Shown piece by piece: positions 1-8,471 of a stretch of 64,000 nt of DNA. Every line of letters starts with the position of its first letter. The first letter of the stretch is position 1. Both the position numbers and the translations under genes were made by a program. Origin of the DNA: Parvibaculum sp040216885 (lineage in GTDB: Bacteria > Pseudomonadota > Alphaproteobacteria > Parvibaculales > Parvibaculaceae); the NCBI GenBank assembly GCA_040216885.1, contig JAVJOG010000017.1, positions 124,001 through 188,000 of the forward strand, read 5' to 3'. Under the pieces are notes generated by a model. That model had not been told where the DNA came from. It saw only the letters and a program-made list of their open reading frames with translations, and did not search any database.

Positions 1-12
1 TTTATATCGACC

Positions 13-41
13 TTGCCCCCCATCCCCTCCCTTGCTATAAC
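13..41 (+). promoter_or_regulatory. Predicted sigma-70-type promoter for ahcY
   Basis: A TTGCCC box (13-18) lies 17 bp from TATAAC (36-41), about 95 bp upstream of the ahcY start. The stretch between the promoter and the gene is very GC-rich with short palindromes. I see no recognisable riboswitch core in it. Inference from consensus match only. Confidence 0.5.
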
Positions 42-137
42 CGCCCCCGAACCGGCCGCCCCGCGAGCCGCGGCGCCTCGGCGCGCCGCCCGCGCCGGCC
101 CGCCTGAAATCACGCCCCGCAAAGGAGCTACCGCCCC

Positions 138-1556
138 ATGAGCCAAGCCGCCAAAGCCGATCCGCGCGATTACGCGATCAAGGACATCAATCTCGCCGAT
201 TGGGGCCGCAAGGAAATCGACATCGCCGAAACCGAGATGCCGGGCCTGATGGCGACGCGCGAGGAATTCGGCGCGCAGAAGCCGTTGAAGGGCGCCCGCA
301 TCGCCGGCTCGCTGCACATGACGATCCAGACTGCCGTGCTGATCGAGACGCTGGCCGAACTCGGCGCCGACATCCGCTGGGCCTCCTGCAACATCTATTC
401 GTCGCAGGACCACGCCGCCGCCGCCATCGCCGCGCGCGGCATCCCGGTCTTCGCGATCAAGGGCGAAAGCCTCGAGGATTACTGGGAATACACGCACCGC
501 ATTTTCGAATGGTCGGATGGCGGCACGCCCAACATGATCCTCGACGACGGCGGCGACGCGACGCTGCTGATCCATCTCGGCAAGCGCGCGGAAGATGGCG
601 ACGTCGCCTTCCTCGAAACGCCGGGCAACGAGGAAGAGGAAATCCTCTTCGCCGCCATCAAGCGCCGTCTCAAGCACAAGCCGGGCTGGTACAACCAGGT
701 CGCCAAAAGCGTGCGCGGCGTGACGGAGGAAACCACCACCGGCGTCCACCGTCTCTATGAAATGCAGAAGAAGGGCACGCTGCTCTGGCCGGCGATCAAC
801 GTCAACGACAGCGTGACGAAATCGAAATTCGACAACCTCTATGGCTGCCGCGAGTCGCTGGTCGACGGTATCCGCCGCGCCACCGACGTCATGATGTCGG
901 GCAAGGTCGGCGTCGTTGCCGGCTTCGGCGATGTGGGCAAGGGTTCGGCCGCCTCGCTGCGCCAGGCCGGCTGCCGCGTCATCGTCACCGAAATCGATCC
1001 GATCTGCGCGCTCCAGGCCGCGATGGAAGGCTATGAAGTGACGACGATGGACGAAGCCGCGCCCCGCGGCGACATCTTCGTCACCACGACCGGCAATGTC
1101 GACGTCATCACCGTCGATCACATGCGCGCCATGAAGCACCGCGCCATCGTCTGCAACATCGGCCACTTCGACAGCGAGATCCAGATCGGCGGATTGCGCA
1201 ATCTCAAATGGCACAACGTCAAGCCGCAGGTCGACGAGATCGAGTTCCAGGACGGCAAGCGCATCATCCTGCTCGCCGAGGGCCGTCTCGTGAATCTCGG
1301 CTGCGGCACCGGCCATCCGAGCTTCGTGATGTCGGCTTCCTTCACCAACCAGACGCTGGCCCAGATCGAACTCTGGACGAAGCCGGACGACTACGAAAAG
1401 AAGGTCTATGTGCTGAAGAAGGAGCTCGACGAAAAGGTCGCGCGCCTGCATCTCGCCAAGATCGGCGTCAAGCTCGAAACGCTGAACAAGAAGCAGGCCG
1501 ACTATATCGGCGTCTCCGCCGAAGGCCCCTTCAAGCCCGAAACCTACCGCTACTGA
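138..1556 (+). CDS. ahcY: Adenosylhomocysteinase (S-adenosyl-L-homocysteine hydrolase)
   Basis: This cytoplasmic enzyme splits S-adenosylhomocysteine into adenosine and homocysteine, removing the product that inhibits methyltransferases. The 472-residue protein has the expected family length. Visible signatures are the catalytic-domain segment TVLIETL/SCNIYSSQDHAAAA, the NAD-binding glycine motif GFGDVGKGSA, and the family C-terminus ending KPETYRY. A good ribosome site (AAAGGAG at 121-127) precedes the ATG. The gene ends in a strong intrinsic terminator, so it looks monocistronic. The kinase gene that follows is divL-like. Confidence 0.97.
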   Translation: MSQAAKADPRDYAIKDINLADWGRKEIDIAETEMPGLMATREEFGAQKPLKGARIAGSLHMTIQTAVLIETLAELGADIRWASCNIYSSQDHAAAAIAARGIPVFAIKGESLEDYWEYTHRIFEWSDGGTPNMILDDGGDATLLIHLGKRAEDGDVAFLETPGNEEEEILFAAIKRRLKHKPGWYNQVAKSVRGVTEETTTGVHRLYEMQKKGTLLWPAINVNDSVTKSKFDNLYGCRESLVDGIRRATDVMMSGKVGVVAGFGDVGKGSAASLRQAGCRVIVTEIDPICALQAAMEGYEVTTMDEAAPRGDIFVTTTGNVDVITVDHMRAMKHRAIVCNIGHFDSEIQIGGLRNLKWHNVKPQVDEIEFQDGKRIILLAEGRLVNLGCGTGHPSFVMSASFTNQTLAQIELWTKPDDYEKKVYVLKKELDEKVARLHLAKIGVKLETLNKKQADYIGVSAEGPFKPETYRY

Positions 1557-1580
1557 TCGGCGGCCTCGCGCAAACGAAAG

Positions 1581-1608
1581 AAAGCCCGGCGGAAACGCCG
1601 GGCTTTTT
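1581..1608 (+). terminator. Intrinsic terminator after ahcY
   Basis: AGCCCGGCG and CGCCGGGCT form a perfect 9-bp stem around a GAAA loop, followed by a run of six T. This is a classic rho-independent terminator, 25 bp after the ahcY stop. Confidence 0.92.
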
Positions 1609-1722
1609 TCTGTCTTTGCCTTTTTCACCGGCCCCGCTTTCACCCCGGAGTCGCCAATGGTGTAGTATCTGCCGGGGTCAGGTGATTTGCGTCCGCGCCC
1701 GCGAAACGGGGGGCGGAACGCG

Positions 1723-4314
1723 ATGGGGATTTGCGTGATGAAGGCGGCCGGAAGCCGGAATTTGACGAGAGCCTTGCGTGCCGCCGCCGCGCCGTCCGCC
1801 CTGCTCGCATTTTGGCCGGCCGCCGCCACCGCGCAGGAAATCGTGCCGAAGGGCCTGATGGACCGGCTGGTTGCCATCGGCCTGCCGCCCGAGGCCGCGG
1901 CCGATCCCGCCGTCGCCACTGCTTATGCCGTTGCCGCCGGCATTGCCGTCGCCGGCGCCCTTGCCGGCATTGTCGGCCTGCGCGCGGCCCGCGCCGCGCG
2001 CCGCGTGGCGCTCGCGCGCGAGGCGGGCCTCGGCGCGCTCGAAGCCCGGCTCGACGCGGCCGAGGCGATCCTCGCCGCCGAGCCCGACGCCGTCTTCATC
2101 TGGACGCCGGAAAGCCTGCGCGCCGCTCCCGGCACCTTTCAGGCCCGCCCCCGCATCGTCGGTTCGACCGCGACGCTGGTCGATCCGTCGTCGGGTGATC
2201 TCGATTTCAGCTACCTGCTGACCCGCCTCGAACCGGAAAATGCCGGCCGCCTCAACACCGCCGTCCAGCGTTTGCGCACGCGCGGCGCCCGCTTCTCGTT
2301 GCATGTGCAATCGACCGATGGCCGCACTTTCGAGGCCGAGGGCCGTCCGGCGGGCGCCCTTGCCGTGCTGTGGCTGCGCGACGTCACCGGCGAACGCGCC
2401 GAGGTTTCGCGCCTGAAGGATCGCCTGCGCGCCACCGAGGCTGCGCGCGCCCGCTTCGAGGAACAATTGATGACGGCGCCGCTGCCGGCCTGGCGCCGCG
2501 ACGGCGAGGGCAGGCTCGCCTGGGTCAACACGGCTTATGCCGAAGCGGTCGATGCCGCCTCGCCGGAAGAAGCGGTGATGAAGGGCCTCGAACTTCTGAA
2601 CGAGGAAACGCTGTCGGCGCTCCGCCGCGCGCTTTTCGACCGTCCCCGCGCCCGCGAGCGCAGCCACGCCATCATGGCCGGCGAGCGACGCGCGCTGGAC
2701 ATCGTCGAACAGCGCATCAGCGACGGCGTCGCCGGCGTTGCGATCGACGTCTCGGCGCTCGACGAAGCCGAGGGCGAGCTTCGCCGTCACATCGAAAGTC
2801 ACGCCGCGACGCTCGACCGCGTGACGACGGCGGTGGCGATCTGCGGACCGGACAAGCGCCTCGCCTTCCACAACCGCGCCTTCGAAACGCTGTGGGGCCT
2901 CGATCCGCAATGGCTCGACCAGGGCCCGGCCGACGGTGAAATTCTCGACGAGCTGCGCGCCCGCCGCCGCCTGCCCGAACAGGCGAACTTCCAGGCCTGG
3001 AAGCTGTCGCGCATGGAGCTCTACACCTCGCCCGATCCGATCGAGGAATACTGGCATCTGCCCGACGGCCGCACCGTAAAGATGGTCGGCCAGGCGCATC
3101 CTTTCGGCGGCGTCGTCTATCTCTATGAAAACGTCACCGAGCGTCTCAATCTCGAAAGCAGCTACAACACGCTGGCCCGCGTTCAGCGCGAAACCATCGA
3201 CAACCTTTATGAAGGCGTCGCGGTCTTCGGCTCCAACGGCCGCCTGAAGCTGTCGAACCCCGCCTTCGCGCGCATCTGGAATTTCGCGCCCGACGACCTT
3301 GAGGGCGAACCCCATGTCAACGACCTTGCCGAGATCGCCCGCGCGCTGATCGACGGCGTGCCGGAAGTGCCGGGCGTCATCGCCGCCATCACCAATGCGT
3401 CGGCCACCCGCGCCCAGACGACCGGGCGTCTCCGGCGGCCGGACAACACCGTCATCGACTATGCACAGGTTCCGCTGCCCGATGGCGCGACGCTGGTGAC
3501 CTTCGTCGACGTCACGGATTCGATCCAGATCGAAAGCGCTCTGCGCGAACGCAACGATGCGCTGGAAACCGCCGACCGGCTGAAATCGGAATTCATCAGC
3601 CACGTCTCCTATCAGTTGCGCACGCCGCTCACCAACATCCTCGGCTTCGGCGAAATTCTCGAAACCGAAATGTTCGGCACGCTCAACCCGCGCCAGCACG
3701 AATACATGCAAGGCATCCTCGAAAGTTCCGAAACGCTGATCGACGTCGTCAACGACATTCTCGATCTCGCGGTCATCGAGGCGGGCGCCATGACGCTCGA
3801 TCTTTCCGATGTCGAATTGTCGGAAGTGATCTACGCGACCGAGGAATTCGCGCAGCGCCCGGCGCAGAAAAACAAGGTCGTGCTGAAGGTCGAATGTCCG
3901 AAGGACATCGGCATCGTCCGCGCCGACGAAAAGCGCATCAAGCAGATCATGATCAACCTGCTGTCCAATGCGCTGGCCTTCACCAGCCCCGGCGACACCA
4001 TCACCATCGGCGCCATGCGCTTTGAAAATTCGGTCGAGCTTTTCGTCGCCGACACCGGCGACGGCATCAAGCCGGAATTCCAGTCGAACGTCTTCGACCG
4101 TTTCGAGGCGCATGGGTCCGGCGACCGCCGCCGCGGTGCCGGCCTCGGCCTCTCGCTCGTGCATTCCTTCGTGGAACTGCATGGCGGCTGGGTGACGCTG
4201 GAATCGACGCCCGGCATCGGCACCCGCGTCGCCTGCCACCTCCCCGTCCGCGCCGCACCGCCGGCCCGCATCTCGCCCGCCCCCGACGCCCCGACAAGGC
4301 TTGAGGTGGGGTAG
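1723..4314 (+). CDS. divL: DivL-like PAS pseudo-histidine kinase (Tyr in place of phospho-acceptor His)
   Basis: A membrane-associated sensor kinase of 863 residues. The N-terminus has a hydrophobic leader-like stretch and a second membrane segment (AVAAGIAVAGALAGIVGL). Several PAS-like regions follow, including GVAVFGSNGRLKLSNPAFAR. The dimerisation helix reads FISHVSYQLRTPL, so the position of the phospho-accepting His is a Tyr (codon 3610-3612, about residue 630). The ATPase domain is intact: N box with NLLSNA, G1 DTGDGI, F box FDRFEA, G2 GAGLGLSLV. In Caulobacter DivL the same His-to-Tyr change defines a regulator that links DivK to the CckA-CtrA cell-cycle pathway. Assignment rests on that change, the architecture and the neighbouring ahcY. 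Start is ambiguous between ATG 1723 and ATG 1738 (MKAAGSRN); both have G-rich ribosome sites. Confidence 0.85.
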   Translation: MGICVMKAAGSRNLTRALRAAAAPSALLAFWPAAATAQEIVPKGLMDRLVAIGLPPEAAADPAVATAYAVAAGIAVAGALAGIVGLRAARAARRVALAREAGLGALEARLDAAEAILAAEPDAVFIWTPESLRAAPGTFQARPRIVGSTATLVDPSSGDLDFSYLLTRLEPENAGRLNTAVQRLRTRGARFSLHVQSTDGRTFEAEGRPAGALAVLWLRDVTGERAEVSRLKDRLRATEAARARFEEQLMTAPLPAWRRDGEGRLAWVNTAYAEAVDAASPEEAVMKGLELLNEETLSALRRALFDRPRARERSHAIMAGERRALDIVEQRISDGVAGVAIDVSALDEAEGELRRHIESHAATLDRVTTAVAICGPDKRLAFHNRAFETLWGLDPQWLDQGPADGEILDELRARRRLPEQANFQAWKLSRMELYTSPDPIEEYWHLPDGRTVKMVGQAHPFGGVVYLYENVTERLNLESSYNTLARVQRETIDNLYEGVAVFGSNGRLKLSNPAFARIWNFAPDDLEGEPHVNDLAEIARALIDGVPEVPGVIAAITNASATRAQTTGRLRRPDNTVIDYAQVPLPDGATLVTFVDVTDSIQIESALRERNDALETADRLKSEFISHVSYQLRTPLTNILGFGEILETEMFGTLNPRQHEYMQGILESSETLIDVVNDILDLAVIEAGAMTLDLSDVELSEVIYATEEFAQRPAQKNKVVLKVECPKDIGIVRADEKRIKQIMINLLSNALAFTSPGDTITIGAMRFENSVELFVADTGDGIKPEFQSNVFDRFEAHGSGDRRRGAGLGLSLVHSFVELHGGWVTLESTPGIGTRVACHLPVRAAPPARISPAPDAPTRLEVG

Positions 4315-4350
4315 GGTCTTATAATTTCCGTATACGAACTATAATAATCC

Positions 4351-4441
4351 GTCATTGCGAACGCGCAGCGCGAAGCAACCCAGAAGCGGCAATTTCAGCA
4401 TGTGCGGCTTTCTGGGTTACTTCGCTTCGCTCGCAATGACG
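4351..4441. repeat. Palindromic interspersed repeat (about 90 bp)
   Basis: The element begins GTCATTGCGA and ends TCGCAATGAC. Long complementary arms (GCGAAGCAACCCAGAA against TTCTGGGTTACTTCGC) flank a short centre. It looks like a mobile palindromic repeat of the kind scattered through alphaproteobacterial genomes. It covers the last 29 codons and the stop of the minus-strand gene beside it and lies just past the divL stop. Confidence 0.8.
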
Positions 4442-4915
4442 ATGCGAAGAATTTGGCCGCCTATAAAAAATCCGGTAAGGCACGGCCACCCCGTCCGGTC
4501 CCTTGACCTGGAATTCGGCGCCGCGTTCGGCCTCGCCGATCAGCGCCTCGTAAAGCCGCAGCGCATTGCGGATCACCTCGGCGTAAGACGCGGCCTCCGT
4601 CTTGTCCTTCAACTGCTGCAACCGCTCCATCGTCTGTGGCGGCATTTCGAGCCGCACCCGCATCGTCTCGCGTTCCGCCGCGCCAATCCGTCCGTGGCGT
4701 CCATGCCGCCGTCCGCGCGAAAGCAGCAGCAACACGGCCAGCACGCCGAGCGTCGCCAGCCCCCACAGCGCAGACCTGCCGCCAATGCGCCCGCGCCAGC
4801 GACCGCTTTCCTCGCGCCACCGCGCCTCCCCGTAGCGGCAGCCGCGCTCGAATTCGCGCTTCAGCCGCTCGGCCATCGGAAACGCCTCGCCGACGCCGAC
4901 CCGGTAGCGCGTCAT
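4352..4915 (-). CDS. Membrane-anchored ribbon-helix-helix-like protein, C-terminus supplied by a repeat
   Basis: A 187-residue protein of unknown function. Residues 1-45 are basic and charged, 48-66 are one clear membrane helix (ALWGLATLGVLAVLLLLS), and 85-127 resemble a ribbon-helix-helix fold (MRVRLEMPPQTMERLQQL, then ASYAEVIRNALRLYEAL). RHH domains normally bind DNA as dimers or form antitoxins, so the membrane anchor is unusual. Residues 159-187 (starting RHCERSEVTQ) are encoded inside the palindromic repeat and are probably not native; the original protein likely ended near residue 155. The ribosome site is weak; ATG 4876 (MAERLKREF) is an alternative start. sodC lies 20 bp upstream on the same strand. 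Confidence 0.6.
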   Translation of the reverse strand: MTRYRVGVGEAFPMAERLKREFERGCRYGEARWREESGRWRGRIGGRSALWGLATLGVLAVLLLLSRGRRHGRHGRIGAAERETMRVRLEMPPQTMERLQQLKDKTEAASYAEVIRNALRLYEALIGEAERGAEFQVKGPDGVAVPYRIFYRRPNSSHRHCERSEVTQKAAHAEIAASGLLRAARSQ

Positions 4916-4935
4916 CTAACCGGAAAATATATGAC

Positions 4936-5478
4936 CTATTCGGCGCGCTCCAGCACCGCGCAGGCGATGCGCGCCCCGGCGCCGCCGATCGGCTGGCTCG
5001 CATGGTCGTCGGCACCTTCATGGATCACGATGGCGCTGCCATCGGCATCGAACAGCGCGGCGCGCTCGCCCTGGCCGTCGAAGCTGACCAGGCCTGAAAA
5101 CATCTCGGCCTTGCCCGTCCCGTCTTCCGCCACATAAAGGTTCGGCAGATCGCCGAAGTCCGGGCCTTCCGGGTTGAGCAGCCCATGCGGCGCCTTGTCG
5201 GCTTCCTGCGCATGGTTGATGTGCCCGCCCGACGACATGAACTTCGCGTCCGAACATTCGCCCACGGCGTGGAAGTGAACGCCGTGCCACCCCGCATCGA
5301 GCCCTTCCACCTCGATCCGCAACAGCACGCCCGTCGGCCCCTCGCTCAGCGTTGCCGTTCCGGCCGCGCTCCCGTCATTGGTCTGGAAGGTGGCGGCGGC
5401 TGTCGGTTGCGCCAGCGCCGCCCCCGCCGGCAGGAAGGCGGCGAGCAGCAGCGCGGCGGTGAAGGGACGAGCGAACAT
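4936..5478 (-). CDS. sodC: Cu/Zn superoxide dismutase, exported
   Basis: Periplasmic enzyme that dismutates superoxide. The 180-residue precursor starts with a signal peptide (MFARPFTAALLLAAFLPAG, then AALAQ). Metal-site motifs are present in order: GVHFHAVGEC, SSGGHINHA, a Zn loop with HGLLNPEGPDFGDLPN, and IVIHEGADDH. The conserved active-site Arg is in GGAGARIACAV. The frame is open further upstream, but this ATG has a CCGGAGG ribosome site and begins exactly at the signal peptide. The membrane RHH gene follows 20 bp downstream and may be co-transcribed. Confidence 0.93.
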   Translation of the reverse strand: MFARPFTAALLLAAFLPAGAALAQPTAAATFQTNDGSAAGTATLSEGPTGVLLRIEVEGLDAGWHGVHFHAVGECSDAKFMSSGGHINHAQEADKAPHGLLNPEGPDFGDLPNLYVAEDGTGKAEMFSGLVSFDGQGERAALFDADGSAIVIHEGADDHASQPIGGAGARIACAVLERAE

Positions 5479-5580
5479 GGAAACCTCCGGAAATGTCGAG
5501 ACAACGATACCCGGAAGATAGATCGCACCGCCGGACCTGCCCACTGCCCCTTCACAAAACCGTGACCCGGCAATCGGCGC

Positions 5581-5615
5581 TGGAAACCGAATGACCGAAA
5601 TGGTACAATCGGTCA
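5581..5615 (+). promoter_or_regulatory. Predicted promoter with overlapping operator for the iorAB-like operon
   Basis: A TACAAT -10 box (5604-5609) lies 38 bp before the gene start. A perfect 7-bp inverted repeat, TGACCGA (5592-5598) and TCGGTCA (5609-5615), brackets it, as expected for a dimeric repressor of TetR type. The -35 region (TGGAAA, 5581-5586) is poor, suggesting weak or activator-dependent transcription. No regulator gene is adjacent. Confidence 0.45.
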
Positions 5616-5646
5616 GTCACGCCCCGAAACCGCCGGAGGAGCCCCC

Positions 5647-6114
5647 ATGTCCATCACGCTGCGCGTCAACGGCAAGGCTCATGCGCTCGACATCGAGCCC
5701 GAAATGCCGCTTCTCTGGGCCCTTCGCGACGAGATCGGCCTCACCGGCACCAAATTCGGCTGCGGCGTCGCCGCCTGCGGCGCCTGCACGGTCCATGTCG
5801 ACGGGGTTGCGATGCGAAGCTGCGTCACCCCGGTCGAGGCGGTCGATGGCGCGGAGATCACCACGATTGAAGGCCTCGCCGCCGTCTCCGGCGCCGCCGA
5901 GGGCATGCTGAGCGAGCTTCAACAGGCCTGGATCGAGGCGCAGGTGCCGCAATGCGGCTATTGCCAGTCCGGCATGTTGATGGCCGTTTCGGCGCTGATC
6001 GCCGAGAACCCTCAGCCCACGGATGAAGATATCGACGCGGCGATCACCAATGTCTGCCGCTGCGGCACCTATCCGCGCGTCCGCGCCGCCATCCGTTCCG
6101 TCACCGCCGCCTGA
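5647..6114 (+). CDS. (2Fe-2S) subunit of a molybdenum hydroxylase (isoquinoline 1-oxidoreductase alpha type)
   Basis: The small electron-transfer subunit of a two-subunit molybdenum hydroxylase (IorA/CoxS family), 155 residues. The N-terminal plant-type cluster motif is CGVAACGACTVHVDG. The C-terminal helical domain carries the second cluster motifs, CGYCQSGM and CRCGTYPRVR. It passes electrons from the Mo site to an external acceptor. A strong ribosome site (GGAGGAG) precedes the ATG. The large subunit follows after 14 bp. The family acts on N-heterocycles or aldehydes; the substrate here cannot be read from sequence. Confidence 0.93.
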   Translation: MSITLRVNGKAHALDIEPEMPLLWALRDEIGLTGTKFGCGVAACGACTVHVDGVAMRSCVTPVEAVDGAEITTIEGLAAVSGAAEGMLSELQQAWIEAQVPQCGYCQSGMLMAVSALIAENPQPTDEDIDAAITNVCRCGTYPRVRAAIRSVTAA

Positions 6115-6128
6115 GGGAGAACAGCATC

Positions 6129-8384
6129 ATGGCCATCGAACTCAAAAAGCCCTCGCGCCGTCAATTGCTGGTCGCGGGCGGTCTCGTCGGCGGCGGCCTG
6201 CTGCTCGGCGTCGCCGTGTCGGGCCCCTCGCGCCGGAACCTCGCCGACAAGGCGGCGGCCGAAGGCGGCGAACGCTTCGTCACCACCTGGCTGAAAATTT
6301 CGCCCGACAACATCGTCACGGTCTACGTGCCCCATTCCGACATGGGCCAGGGCCCGATCACCGCGCTCGCGATGATGGCGGCCGAGGAACTCGAGGCCGA
6401 CTGGTCGCTGGTCCGCGCCGAACAAGCGCCGGCCGAGAAGGTCTTCGCCAACGAGGCGCTGGGCAATCGTTTCGTCGCCGGCGACGCCGTGCCGCCGATG
6501 TTGAAGGGCCTCAATGCCGCCACTTGGACGAAAGTCGCGCAGTTCATGAACCTGCAGGTCACCGGCGGCTCGATGGCGGTGCGCTACACCGGCCATCACG
6601 GCATGCGTGTCACGGGTGCCGCCGCGAAAGACATGCTGGTCAAGGCCGCCGCCGCGCGCTGGGGCGTCTCGCCCGCCGATTGCACGGCCGCGATGAGCAT
6701 GGTCAAGGGCCCGGCCGGCCAGTCCGCCACCTATGGCGAGCTTGCGGCCGAGGCGGCGGACTATTCGCCGTCCGCCGCGCCGAAGCTGAAGGCGAAAAAG
6801 GACTACACCATCGTCGGCACGGCCCGCCCCCGCTTCGACATCCCGGCCAAGGTCGACGGCTCGGCAATCTATGGCGTCGACGCGCGCCCCGAAGGCCTGC
6901 TCTATGCGGCGGTCCATCTCGGCCCGGTCTTCGGCAGCAGCGTCGCCTCTTACGACGCAACCGAAATCCTCGCCCGCCGCGGCGTCAAAAAAGTTGTCGA
7001 CTTCCCCGGTGGCGTCGCCGTCATCGCCGACAATTACTGGCGCGCCAAGGAAGCCGCCCTCGCCCTCGATGTGACCTTCGACACCAAGGGTGGCGAGGCG
7101 ATTTCCTCCGAAACCATTTTCGCCGGTCACGACGCGGCGCTCGATGCCGGCGGCAGCGAGGAAGACCGCGAGCTGGGCGACGCGCCCCGCGCTTTCGAGG
7201 GTGCAACCCGCGTGGTCGAGGCCGCCTACCGCGTGCCTTATCTGGCGCATGCCTGCATGGAGCCGATGAACTGCACCGTCTGGATCCGCGACGGCAAGGC
7301 CGATGTCTGGCTCGGCGTGCAGGACCCGCTCGGCGCCCGCGCCCGCATCGCCGAAGTGGCCGGTCTCGACTTCGACAATGTGACGCTGCATCCGCGGCTG
7401 CTCGGCGGCGGTTTCGGCCGCCGCATTCCGATCCGCGCCGGCTTCTTCGATTTCCCGAGCGAGATCGATTTCGCGGCGATGATCGCCAGGGAAGTCGATG
7501 CCCCGGTGAAGCTGATCTACACCCGCGAGGACGACATCCAGCACGACGCCTACCGCATCGCCTCCTCCGCGCGCCTGCGCGCCGCGCTCGACGATGCGGG
7601 CATGCCGACGGCTTGGGAAAACCGCTACGTCCACAAGGACGAACCCGGCGAGGCGCCGCACATTCCCTATGGCGTCGCCAACCAGTCGATCCGCTTTGTC
7701 GAGATCGACAATCCGGTGCCGCGCGGCCCCTGGCGTTCGGTTGCCCACACCCAGCACACTTTCTTCAACGAGAGCTTCGTCGACGAGCTGGCGCATCAGG
7801 CGGGGCAGGACTCCTTCGAATATCGCCGCACCCTGCTGAAGGACCAGCCCCGTCATCTGGCGGTGCTGGAGCTCGCGGCCGAAAAAGCCGGCTGGGGGCG
7901 CCCGCTTCCCGCCGGGCGATCGCGTGGGCTAGCCATCCAGGAAAGCTTCGGCTCGATCGTCGCCGAGGTCGCCGAAATCTCGATCGTCGAGCCCGGCGCG
8001 GTCAAGGTCCACCGCGTCGTGGCCGCGGTCGATTGCGGCGAGGTCATCCACCCCGACACCGCCACGCAGCAGGTCGAGAGCGCCATCATCTACGGTCTCA
8101 CCGCCGCGCTTTTCGGCGAAATCTCGATCGAGGGCGGCGCCGTCGCGCAGACGAACTTCACCGACTACGAAATGCTGAAGCTCGCCGACACGCCGCAGAT
8201 CGACGTCCACTTCATCGAAAGCGGCGCCCCCGTCGGCGGCCTCGGCGAGCCCGGCACTCCGCCCATCTCGGCCGCCGTCGCCAACGCGGTCTTCAGTCTC
8301 ACCGGCCAGCGCATCCGCCAGTTGCCGCTGAAGAACCACAAACTCTCCCCCGCCTCCGGCCAGTTCGCGCAAGCAGCGGACTAA
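6129..8384 (+). CDS. Molybdopterin-binding large subunit of an aldehyde/N-heterocycle oxidoreductase (IorB type)
   Basis: The 751-residue catalytic subunit of the hydroxylase encoded with the preceding (2Fe-2S) gene. The N-terminus has a twin-arginine leader-like segment (SRRQLLVAGGLVGGGLLLG), suggesting Tat export or membrane anchoring of the complex. Molybdopterin-family motifs include GGGFGRR, the substrate-domain segment VQDPLGARARIAEVAG, and the C-terminal catalytic-Glu motif GGLGEPGTPPISAAVANAVF. Length matches isoquinoline 1-oxidoreductase beta subunits. No cytochrome c subunit, which often accompanies this family, is seen. A decayed second copy of such a gene pair lies near 49.1 kb. 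Confidence 0.9.
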   Translation: MAIELKKPSRRQLLVAGGLVGGGLLLGVAVSGPSRRNLADKAAAEGGERFVTTWLKISPDNIVTVYVPHSDMGQGPITALAMMAAEELEADWSLVRAEQAPAEKVFANEALGNRFVAGDAVPPMLKGLNAATWTKVAQFMNLQVTGGSMAVRYTGHHGMRVTGAAAKDMLVKAAAARWGVSPADCTAAMSMVKGPAGQSATYGELAAEAADYSPSAAPKLKAKKDYTIVGTARPRFDIPAKVDGSAIYGVDARPEGLLYAAVHLGPVFGSSVASYDATEILARRGVKKVVDFPGGVAVIADNYWRAKEAALALDVTFDTKGGEAISSETIFAGHDAALDAGGSEEDRELGDAPRAFEGATRVVEAAYRVPYLAHACMEPMNCTVWIRDGKADVWLGVQDPLGARARIAEVAGLDFDNVTLHPRLLGGGFGRRIPIRAGFFDFPSEIDFAAMIAREVDAPVKLIYTREDDIQHDAYRIASSARLRAALDDAGMPTAWENRYVHKDEPGEAPHIPYGVANQSIRFVEIDNPVPRGPWRSVAHTQHTFFNESFVDELAHQAGQDSFEYRRTLLKDQPRHLAVLELAAEKAGWGRPLPAGRSRGLAIQESFGSIVAEVAEISIVEPGAVKVHRVVAAVDCGEVIHPDTATQQVESAIIYGLTAALFGEISIEGGAVAQTNFTDYEMLKLADTPQIDVHFIESGAPVGGLGEPGTPPISAAVANAVFSLTGQRIRQLPLKNHKLSPASGQFAQAAD

Positions 8385-8406
8385 CCGGCGCCAACAAACC
8401 CGTGTC

Positions 8407-8426
8407 ACCCCGGCGGAAGCCGGGGT
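8407..8426. repeat. Short hairpin repeat (ACCCCGGC-GGAA-GCCGGGGT)
   Basis: A perfect 8-bp stem with a GGAA loop, in the context of the interspersed repeat whose translation reads WTPASAGVT in many alphaproteobacterial genomes. It sits between the oxidoreductase stop and the next gene and may act as a weak terminator. Confidence 0.7.
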
Positions 8427-8471
8427 CCATGGGCGGCGCGGCAAAACAATCCGCCAACGGAGGAACCCCCC

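Noticed and set aside
42..137. SAH riboswitch upstream of ahcY
   Set aside because: The gene would be a natural host, but I cannot find the conserved core of that riboswitch; the GC-rich leader only gives simple stems.
1678..4239. Long minus-strand open frame opposite divL (853 codons)
   Set aside because: It is the antisense of a GC-rich gene; its translation is Arg/Asp/Gly-rich without domains, while the plus strand encodes a complete kinase.
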